Source: Acidobacteriaceae bacterium | GTDB taxonomy: Bacteria; Acidobacteriota; Terriglobia; Terriglobales; Acidobacteriaceae | Length of the DNA stretch: 21,912 bases | Assembly (NCBI GenBank): GCA_030049955.1 | Contig: JASIJX010000026.1 | Location: 1-21,912, forward strand | Direction of reading: 5' to 3' | Shown: positions 14,663 through 21,912 of the stretch, one piece after another | How positions within the stretch are numbered: position 1 is the stretch's first letter | How the letters are laid out: every line of letters starts with the position of its first letter | Program-made: the position numbers and the translations under genes | Notes under the pieces: model-generated | Database searches by the model: none | Told to the model about the DNA's origin: nothing | Seen by the model: the letters and a program-made list of their open reading frames with translations, nothing else

Positions 14663-16339
14663 CTCACTGCCAGCACACTTGCGGCTCCTATCTTTTTTTG
14701 TGAAGCTCTCTTGGGCGTCGATATAGCCCGAGTTTCGCAGGATGCGTCTGACCTTCTTGGGCGAGATGGACAGGCTCGCGGCTACACGGGAGATCTTACG
14801 GTCCTGGTGCATCCACACCTTGGGGATCACAATCTCAGCAAATTCCTCGACAACCTGTTGAAACGTCTTGCTTCCTACAAACCCCTCGGACCAGCTGCGC
14901 AGTACATCGTCGATTCCGGACGCGCGGACGATCTGTGATTTCAGGCACGCAAGGTCTTCGACCACTTGATCGCGCTCGCCGGGTCCAATGAGGCCAGTTG
15001 CTTCCGCCGCAAAGGTTCGGGCAGTTTCCCAGTCCTGAAAGAAGTCATTGGCCGCGGTCGTGCCCCGGGCGATGCAAGCACTTGCAAGCAACCTGCGGTT
15101 TTGCGTTCCGTGCGCCAGCGTCAATGCCTCTTCACTGAACTGCTTAGCTCGATTGGCATGCGAGCCTATGTCAGCTGCGTCTCCGGTTTGTTCCTCGACG
15201 TGCGCGTTTTCAATAGCGCTTTGCAGGATTCGGGCGCGAGCCATGAGAATCCGGTCTTTCTGCTCGGTTCCGATCCGATATGCGTCACTGGCTTCCCGCT
15301 CGGCAGCTTCAATCTCCCCGCGGTCGAGGTGCAGGTAGCCCAGGCTCAACGATACCTTCCCGATGCCATCGGAGTTTGCGTGCAGGGCGTAGATTTCGCG
15401 AGCCTGCATGAGTTCCTGCACTGCCTCGTGACAGATTTCCTGATACCGGAGAAAAGGCGCTTGCTGCGCTACGGCCGGCTGCTTAGCAGGTCGCGCGCGG
15501 CTACGCCCGGAGCGCGCCTCAGCATCGATCTGTCTGCGCAGTTGAAGCGCCAGCAAGCGCCGGACGTAAGCGGCGTTGACTTGTGTTCGGGCGAGATTGA
15601 CATGATTTGGGTCGCGCTTGGCATAGATTTCCGCCGCTCTCGCGAAGTGCCGAAGCGCCTCGCTATACTGGCCGGACCTGCGGACAATACGGCCACGCGC
15701 CGACTCAATGTTTGCAAGCGCGACGTAATGATCGGTGGGCTTCAGAACGGATTCGGCGTGGTTCAGCAGCTGCTCGGCGTCTCTGGTCTCGCCTTTCTGA
15801 AAAAGCAGCCAGCTATGCTGGATTTCGACCTGCGCCGCAAAGAACCTGTCGTTGTCACGGGCCAGCTCGTGGGCACTGATCATGTCTTCGAGCGCCGCTT
15901 CATACTCGCCATTCTTCCTGTGTGCGCGCCCTTTCCAGAAATGGGCAAGTGCCTCCAACCTTGGATCGAATACGTCGCGACAGATCTTGAGGAGCGAGCC
16001 TAGGGTCTCGATTGCTGCATCAGGCTCACCGCGTGCGAGGTCGACAAATGCGCCGACTATGCGTACGCGGACATAGTCGCAGAGTGGCAGCTTTTTCCGG
16101 CACTCGGCCGGGAACCGCTCCAGCAAAGGAAGAAGAAGGCGGTGATCCCCGAATCCGGCATCAATCCACTGGGAATAGAGCAGCAGGATGCGGCCGGCTT
16201 CGGGAACTCCGGGATGCAGCCCGGCGATCTCCTCTTCGGCGCGGGTCAGCAAGTCGATTCCATCTTGAATACGGCTAAGATGGAGCGCAGTTTCCAGCTT
16301 GTGAGCTAGTTGCGAGTCGAGTTGCGAAAAGAGTGCCAT
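14660..16339 (-). CDS. TPR-rich protein with C-terminal Fis-like helix-turn-helix
   Basis: 559 residues. Nearly the whole protein is helical tetratricopeptide-like repeats, for example [40 protein letters not shown] and [20 protein letters not shown]. Near residues 515-540 is [27 protein letters not shown], which looks like the Fis-type HTH found at the C-terminus of NtrC-class regulators, followed by a basic tail. There is no AAA+, receiver or signal peptide, so a cytoplasmic DNA-binding sensor with a TPR ligand or protein-binding body is likely. It diverges from the glyoxylate-shunt operon (204 bp between start codons) and is a good candidate for its regulator. Start ATG 16339 has AGGGGG about 9 nt upstream; the open frame continues 72 codons further but with low-complexity, unlikely sequence that overlaps the aceA promoter. 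Confidence 0.75.
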   Translation of the reverse strand: MALFSQLDSQLAHKLETALHLSRIQDGIDLLTRAEEEIAGLHPGVPEAGRILLLYSQWIDAGFGDHRLLLPLLERFPAECRKKLPLCDYVRVRIVGAFVDLARGEPDAAIETLGSLLKICRDVFDPRLEALAHFWKGRAHRKNGEYEAALEDMISAHELARDNDRFFAAQVEIQHSWLLFQKGETRDAEQLLNHAESVLKPTDHYVALANIESARGRIVRRSGQYSEALRHFARAAEIYAKRDPNHVNLARTQVNAAYVRRLLALQLRRQIDAEARSGRSRARPAKQPAVAQQAPFLRYQEICHEAVQELMQAREIYALHANSDGIGKVSLSLGYLHLDRGEIEAAEREASDAYRIGTEQKDRILMARARILQSAIENAHVEEQTGDAADIGSHANRAKQFSEEALTLAHGTQNRRLLASACIARGTTAANDFFQDWETARTFAAEATGLIGPGERDQVVEDLACLKSQIVRASGIDDVLRSWSEGFVGSKTFQQVVEEFAEIVIPKVWMHQDRKISRVAASLSISPKKVRRILRNSGYIDAQESFTKKDRSRKCAGSE

Positions 16340-16510
16340 GGGCGATCGCCCCCTGCGGTTGCCTGGAGGAGAATTCAGAGCGCGTCGCAGTTGCCTGCAC
16401 CAAATGGACTTACTGGTTGCCGAAGCCGGGAACCGAGGAAGCCGCGGGCGAGCGTCCGAATCGGGCGAGCGACCCTTGCCGGTTTCCCCGGCCTGAGTTT
16501 TACTCCTTCT

Positions 16511-16527
16511 ATGCTGCACTGCGGCAT
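16511..16527. promoter_or_regulatory. PhaR-like site ATGCTGCACTGCGGCAT upstream of isocitrate lyase
   Basis: Matches the phasin-promoter palindrome at all but two of 17 positions (one is the variable centre base, the other turns GCAG into GCGG). It lies directly in front of the aceA ribosome site (AAGGAGG, 16530-16536), so a bound protein would block transcription. Binding by PhaR is inferred. Confidence 0.5.
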
Positions 16528-16542
16528 CCAAGGAGGTCAATC

Positions 16543-17847
<1,305 letters not shown>

Positions 17848-17881
17848 CAACAACAGCGACGAACAACAGCGGAGGATCTCT

Positions 17882-19468
17882 ATGACTACTATTCCCCTTG
17901 CTGAAACACGGACAAAAGCACCGCAATCCGGCCACGAAATCCTCACTCCGGACGCGGCCAGATTTCTGCGGGATCTGCATACGCACTTCGAACCCAGGCG
18001 AATCGCGCTTCTTGAAGCACGCGAGCGCCGCCAACGTGCATTCGACCGCGGCGAGTTTCCCACGTTCCTTCCACAGACGGAGCACATCCGCAACGGAAGC
18101 TGGAAGGTCGCCCGCATTCCCAAGGAGCTTGAGGATCGGCGCGTGGAAATCACCGGGCCGCCGGAACGCAAAATGGCGATCAACGCCCTCAACTCGGGAG
18201 CCCGGGTGTTTATGGCCGATTTTGAGGATGCAAACTCGCCAACATGGAGAAACTGCATCGAAGGCCAGAACAATCTGATCGATGCCAACCTGCGCACAGT
18301 CGCCTGCCGCTCGCCTGAGGGCAAGGAGTACAAACTGCGGGCCGACCCGGCAGTGCTTTTCGTCCGGCCGCGCGGCTGGCACCTGGTTGAGAAGCACTTC
18401 CCTGTTAGCGGGCAGTCCATTTCCGCATCGTTGTTCGATTTCGGACTGTATTTCTTCCACAATTGCGAAATCCTGCTGGACCGCGGGTCGGCTCCCTACT
18501 TCTACCTGCCCAAGATGGAGAGTCATCTGGAGGCGAGGCTATGGAATGACGTCTTCCTCTTCGCGCAGCAATATCTGGGCGCGCCGACAGGCACCGTTCG
18601 CGCCACGGTTCTGATCGAAACCATCCCGGCTGCCTTCGAGATGGACGAAATCCTGTACGAGCTTCGGGAACACTCGGCTGGATTGAACTGCGGAAGATGG
18701 GATTACATCTTCAGCTTCATTAAGAAGTTCCGGAATCACCCGAGATTTGTGCTTCCTGATCGAGCCGAAGTCACCATGACTCAGCCGTTCTTGCGCTCGT
18801 ATGTCGAGCTGCTGATTCACACCTGTCACAGGCGCGGAATTCACGCTATGGGCGGGATGGCGGCGCAGATTCCGATTCGCAATGACGACAAGGCGAATGA
18901 AGAGGCGCTGCAACGCGTGCGCGAAGACAAACTGCGAGAGGTCCGCGCCGGCCATGACGGAACCTGGGTGGCGCATCCAGGGCTGGTCCCCGTCGCTCTC
19001 GAAGTCTTCAACCAATACATGCCGCAGAAAAACCAGATCAAAGCGCCCGCTGAAGCGCATTCGCCGGTTACTGCCCAGAATCTGCTGGAAGTGCCAACGG
19101 GAAAGATCACGGAATTCGGTTTACGGCGCAACATCGAGGTAGCGCTGAGATACCTGGAATCGTGGCTGGGGGGGAACGGCTGCGTTCCGATTTTTAACCT
19201 CATGGAAGATGCCGCAACGGCTGAGATTTCGCGCACGCAGTTGTGGCAATGGATTCATTACGCTTCCCGCCTGGACGATGGACGAGTCATCACCACCGAG
19301 ATCGTCCGGCAAATGCTCGACGATATTCTCGAGCAGACTCGTACCCGGCTCGGCGCCGCGGCTTATTCAGAATCCAGGTTCCCCCGTGCCGGAGAACTTC
19401 TGCTCATTTTAACGAGCGGCGAGTTTCAAGACTTCCTGACGACCACAGCTTACTCAGACTTAATCTGA
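17882..19468 (+). CDS. aceB: Malate synthase A
   Basis: 528 residues, the usual size of the A isoform. It condenses glyoxylate with acetyl-CoA to malate, completing the glyoxylate shunt begun by the upstream isocitrate lyase. Seen: [14 protein letters not shown] (109-122), E246 in [14 protein letters not shown] and D274 in [16 protein letters not shown] as likely Mg2+ ligands, [23 protein letters not shown], and D443 in [19 protein letters not shown] as the presumed catalytic base. GGAGG lies 6 nt upstream of ATG 17882. The gene ends in two stacked hairpins, marking the operon end. Confidence 0.95.
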   Translation: MTTIPLAETRTKAPQSGHEILTPDAARFLRDLHTHFEPRRIALLEARERRQRAFDRGEFPTFLPQTEHIRNGSWKVARIPKELEDRRVEITGPPERKMAINALNSGARVFMADFEDANSPTWRNCIEGQNNLIDANLRTVACRSPEGKEYKLRADPAVLFVRPRGWHLVEKHFPVSGQSISASLFDFGLYFFHNCEILLDRGSAPYFYLPKMESHLEARLWNDVFLFAQQYLGAPTGTVRATVLIETIPAAFEMDEILYELREHSAGLNCGRWDYIFSFIKKFRNHPRFVLPDRAEVTMTQPFLRSYVELLIHTCHRRGIHAMGGMAAQIPIRNDDKANEEALQRVREDKLREVRAGHDGTWVAHPGLVPVALEVFNQYMPQKNQIKAPAEAHSPVTAQNLLEVPTGKITEFGLRRNIEVALRYLESWLGGNGCVPIFNLMEDAATAEISRTQLWQWIHYASRLDDGRVITTEIVRQMLDDILEQTRTRLGAAAYSESRFPRAGELLLILTSGEFQDFLTTTAYSDLI

Positions 19469-19508
19469 GTTTTAGAGGGAATCCGGGCTCGCCGCGGGCC
19501 CGGATTCC
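19452..19508 (+). terminator. Tandem hairpins ending the aceA-aceB operon
   Basis: First: ACTCAGA (19452-19458) and TCTGAGT (19464-19470) around the stop codon, followed by TTTT. Second: GGAATCCGGGC (19478-19488) and GCCCGGATTCC (19498-19508), a perfect 11-bp GC-rich stem with a 9-nt loop, followed by a pyrimidine-rich stretch. Together they make a convincing terminator. Confidence 0.75.
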
Positions 19509-19686
19509 TGCCTTTCCTCGACCTTGCCTTTTTATCCTCATAAAGAATTCCGGGCATGGCTGCATGGATGAATGAATACCGGAGACCGATGCGCTGCATC
19601 GCTGATTCGGAACGCGTTGCAGTCCGATGAACCCCTCTTCCTTTCAATTTTGCAACTTCCTCCAAAACCCCGTCCATCTTATGTTA

Positions 19687-19725
19687 TATTGCAGTGCAGC
19701 AATCCAATATGCTGCAGTGCAGAAT
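19687..19725. promoter_or_regulatory. Two adjacent PhaR-like sites upstream of the SDR gene
   Basis: ATGCTGCAGTGCAGAAT (19709-19725) contains CTGC-AGT-GCAG exactly. Just upstream, ATTGCAGTGCAGCAAT (19688-19703) is a related site. Their centres are about 23 bp apart, roughly two helical turns. A -10-like TATATT (19685-19690) abuts the first. The SDR start is at 19749. Binding by PhaR is inferred. Confidence 0.6.
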
Positions 19726-19748
19726 TCCAGCACGACGGGGGATTTCCG

Positions 19749-20606
19749 ATGAGTATCGTGGAAATGCAGCCTGTGGGCGACATTCAGGCGCCGTTCACAT
19801 TAGCGGGCAAAGTGGCTCTGGTCACCGGGGCCGGCAGAGGAATCGGCAAGGCGATTGCGCAGCGGCTGGCCATGGCCGGGGCATGCGTGATGATCAACGA
19901 CCTGGACGCGGATGCGCTCCTGGCTACGGCAGCGGAGATCCCCGCAGACAAAGTGCAGCACCTGCATGGAGATCTGACCGACCCGGCAGTCCCGGACACG
20001 CTGGTGCAAGCCACGATCGACAGATTCGGGTCGATTGACATCATCGTGAACAACGCCGGCTACACGTGGGACAATGTCATCCAGAAAACCACCGACGAGC
20101 AGTTCCAGGCGATGCTCGATATCCACATTCTGACGCCGTTCAGAATTCTGCGCGCCGCTTCGGGCTTTATTCGCGACGCTGCTAAACGGGAAATGGCGGC
20201 AGGCAAGCGCGTGATGCGCAAAGTCATCAACATAACCTCCATTTCGGGTACGGACGGCAATCCCGGGCAGGCAGGATACTCGGCGGGCAAAGCGGGAGTC
20301 ATCGGGCTGACCAGGACACTGGCCAAGGAATGGGGCCGGTACAACGTGAATGTAAACGCCGTCGGCTTCGGACTGATTGAAACCAGGCTGGTACAGCCTC
20401 TGGATGGCGTTTCGATGGAAATGCGGGGCAAGCAGATTCGCCTGGGCGTGCAACAGAGCCTTCTTGACTTGGCAAAGAGCACTTGTCCGCTCGGGCGGCT
20501 GGGCACGCCGGAAGATGCCGCCGGAGCGGTGCTGTTCTTCAGCTCGCCCTTGTCGGACTACGTAACCGGCGAGGTGTTGATCTGCAGTGGAGGACTTCAC
20601 TTCTGA
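19749..20606 (+). CDS. Short-chain dehydrogenase/reductase, FabG/PhaB-like
   Basis: 285 residues. NAD(P)-binding TGAGRGIG (26-33), NNAG (101-104), catalytic S164, Y177 and K181 in GQAGYSAGK, and C-terminal VTGEVLICSGG, typical of 3-oxoacyl-ACP or 3-oxoacyl-CoA reductases. It has a ~15-residue N-terminal extension and a longer lid (PLDGVSMEMRGKQIRLGV) than PhaB at 11224-12006, so substrate may differ, perhaps a longer 3-oxoacyl-CoA or a 3-hydroxyacyl-CoA. GGGGG lies about 7-8 nt before ATG 19749. It is followed after 39 nt by a PhaE-like gene, and preceded by two PhaR-like sites, which ties it to PHB metabolism. The precise reaction is not known. Confidence 0.82.
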   Translation: MSIVEMQPVGDIQAPFTLAGKVALVTGAGRGIGKAIAQRLAMAGACVMINDLDADALLATAAEIPADKVQHLHGDLTDPAVPDTLVQATIDRFGSIDIIVNNAGYTWDNVIQKTTDEQFQAMLDIHILTPFRILRAASGFIRDAAKREMAAGKRVMRKVINITSISGTDGNPGQAGYSAGKAGVIGLTRTLAKEWGRYNVNVNAVGFGLIETRLVQPLDGVSMEMRGKQIRLGVQQSLLDLAKSTCPLGRLGTPEDAAGAVLFFSSPLSDYVTGEVLICSGGLHF

Positions 20607-20645
20607 ACCAAGCCGGTACTCTCGTTGACCGTACAAGGAGGATGC

Positions 20646-21020
20646 ATGAGCAACGGTACAAGCAGTTCTAATGTGAAGGGAAATGTTGATCCCTGGGATG
20701 TGTTTCGGCAGATGCGTGATGCGTATATCGAAAGCGCTGCGCCCTTGATGGCCGGCATGGTGAATACAGAGGAGTACGCGGAGGCGACGGGGGCCCTGCT
20801 GAGCATGTACCTGGAAGCTATGGATCCAGTCCGTACATGGATGGAACGGGTTATGCCACATGTGTTGGCATTTTCGTGCCTGCCATCCCGCCAGGAAGTG
20901 GTTTCTGTGGCTTCGCGGATGACCAACATCGAGATGCAACTCGACGATATCGGGACAGCGCTGGAAGAGATCAGACGGCAACTGATTGGAACTGAACAAA
21001 ACGAGCGAAGAACTGCTTAA
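20646..21020 (+). CDS. Second short PhaE-like protein
   Basis: 124 residues. It aligns along its length with the protein at 9549-9992: DPWDVFRQMRDAYIES against DPFEPFRGMRDAYLES, VNTEEYAEATGALL against VNTESYAQATGAML, CLPSRQEV against SLPSRQDF, and NIEMQLDDI against NMEMRLDDM. It has the same helical core and C-terminal coiled coil but lacks the basic Pro-rich tail. AAGGAGG (20635-20641) precedes ATG 20646. It is cotranscribed with the SDR gene rather than with a synthase. It may be an alternative PhaC partner or a granule-bound adaptor; function is inferred from the paralogue. Confidence 0.72.
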   Translation: MSNGTSSSNVKGNVDPWDVFRQMRDAYIESAAPLMAGMVNTEEYAEATGALLSMYLEAMDPVRTWMERVMPHVLAFSCLPSRQEVVSVASRMTNIEMQLDDIGTALEEIRRQLIGTEQNERRTA

Positions 21021-21547
21021 CCTCGGCCGAAGGCGCCGGCCAGCAGGAAAGACGGCAAGACGAAGCCGATGCTAAGGTCCCCGAGTCCGGAGAAGATTAC
21101 CTCGCGCTGTTATCAGTACTTCGGCGGCATAAGACCCGGCATAGCGCTCCGCATTGTGCTTCGTCGCCGCTCGCGTGCCAGCATTCACATCTTCGCGCGG
21201 CGAGTGTTCAAAATACTTATCGTCTACATCTGAATAGAGAGTTCTCTCCCCGCCCTTGGTGTGCTTTCGATTGGTGGATTCCACCAGCACCATGTCAGAA
21301 AACAGTGGCATGGCTCGTTAAGACCAGATAGATGGGAAGAGACATCATCGCCGGCGTTCAAGGCTGATTTTCTTCCCAGCTCCACCAGAACTGCACTCAA
21401 AGCTTCGTGCAACGGAACAGGGCTGCGCCATATGCATCCGGGAAGCTTTCTCTCAATAGGTAAGTTTTTTACTTGTGAACATCGACCCTCAGGAGTGATG
21501 ATCAGTGTCAACGCCATCCTGAAGCATTCAGGCGCGGAGCAAAGCAC
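21021..21547. other. Intergenic region without a convincing gene
   Basis: About 530 bp. A minus-strand ORF of 79 codons (21072-21311, starting MPLFSDMVLVEST) has no ribosome site and no recognisable family. Longer frames on both strands from 21224 to 21760 run through the signal-peptide region of the next gene and look non-coding. GGCCGAAGGCGCCGGCC near 21027-21043 could be a weak transcript-end hairpin for the PhaE-like gene. Confidence 0.45.
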
Positions 21548-21912
21548 ATGTTCCGAATTAAAGTTAACCCCGCAATACTTGTCCTCTTCTTGTATGCTCT
21601 GCTCTTTGCCGCGTGCGCGCATGCTCAAGCTCCGGCCGACTCTCTGAAACCGCCGACCACACCGCTTCAGACCACGGCGCCGTCGGATGAAGATACCGCG
21701 AATGCGTATGGAATCACGCCGAAGGAGCAGGCTGGCATCGATCGCGATATTTCGCGCCACTTTGGTGACGCTCCTCTCGATCCCGGCCCCAAGGCTGATT
21801 TATCGGGCTCATTGCGTCCTACGGATGTTCGCGCTGCGATGCGCAAGGTTGCCGATTGGGAGCTCGAACGCTCGCAGCCATACTTCGATCGTATCTGGAC
21901 ATGGAGTGCACT
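21548..21912 (+). CDS. Exported glycoside hydrolase, GH88/GH105-like (3' end outside window)
   Basis: The first 121 residues only. The start FRIKVNPAILVLFLYALLFAACAHAQA is a signal peptide with a likely cut after AHA or AQA, followed by a Thr/Pro-rich linker. Then LRPTDVRAAMRKVADWELERSQPYFDRIWTWSA resembles the first helices of unsaturated uronyl or rhamnogalacturonyl hydrolases (GH88/GH105). The catalytic Asp residues would be beyond the window. GGAG (21536-21539) lies 8 nt before the ATG. It fits the plant polysaccharide theme of the GH2 and GH12 genes. The family call is tentative as most of the protein is unseen. Confidence 0.6.
   Translation, partial: MFRIKVNPAILVLFLYALLFAACAHAQAPADSLKPPTTPLQTTAPSDEDTANAYGITPKEQAGIDRDISRHFGDAPLDPGPKADLSGSLRPTDVRAAMRKVADWELERSQPYFDRIWTWSA

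Noticed and set aside
14966..16003. 345-codon plus-strand ORF
   Set aside because: Antisense to the TPR-HTH gene, which has repeating helical motifs; no ribosome site or recognisable product.
19800..20999. 399-codon minus-strand ORF
   Set aside because: It is antisense to the SDR and PhaE-like genes, whose products carry clear family motifs; its own translation is Arg/His-rich and unlike any family.

Overview
The window looks like a chromosomal stretch from a soil Acidobacteriota (Terriglobia-like) bacterium. I infer this from protein style only: BACON/Ig-type repeats of the SPTSLSF...WLSVSCSG kind fused to a glycoside hydrolase, a Tat-exported GH2 enzyme, a GH88/105-type enzyme, and a compact polyhydroxybutyrate (PHB) locus. 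No rRNA, tRNA or CRISPR array is visible.

Layout. (1) 1-2290: a worn region with a C-terminal remnant of a PaiB-type FMN-binding regulator, an intact GntR/FCD regulator (minus), a frameshifted IS3-family OrfA remnant, and a decayed copy of the Ig-repeat protein. (2) 2290-7762: two exported carbohydrate-active enzymes on the plus strand, a GH2 glycosidase and an Ig-repeat protein ending in a GH12-like domain. Their promoters have the same geometry: a TTGACA/T -35 box and, starting exactly 21 nt later, the palindrome TGATATATCA over the -10 region. A near copy lies in front of the GntR gene, so the three genes look like a small regulon. (3) 8105-14210: PHB genes. phaR (minus) diverges from a phasin (plus); the phasin is followed by a short PhaE-like subunit and a class III-type phaC. 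phaB and phaA lie on the minus strand, separated by a truncated second copy of the phaA 3' end and small, poorly supported ORFs. (4) 14660-19510: a large TPR protein with a C-terminal Fis-like helix-turn-helix (minus) diverges from an isocitrate lyase-malate synthase operon, the glyoxylate shunt, closed by two hairpins. (5) 19680-21020: a short-chain dehydrogenase followed by a second PhaE-like protein. (6) 21548-end: the 5' part of an exported GH88/GH105-like hydrolase, cut by the window edge.

How it fits together. PhaA, PhaB, PhaC and the PhaE-like subunit turn acetyl-CoA into PHB; phasin coats granules and PhaR senses them. The glyoxylate shunt lets the cell grow on acetyl-CoA released from PHB or fatty acids. 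Sites of the form ATGCTGCANTGCAGCAT, containing the CTGC-N3-GCAG pattern described for PhaR of Paracoccus and Rhodobacter, lie in front of the phasin/phaR pair, isocitrate lyase and the SDR-PhaE2 operon. This suggests that one granule-sensing repressor controls PHB synthesis, the glyoxylate shunt and the second PhaE-like operon. That is the most interesting hypothesis here; it rests on sequence pattern only.
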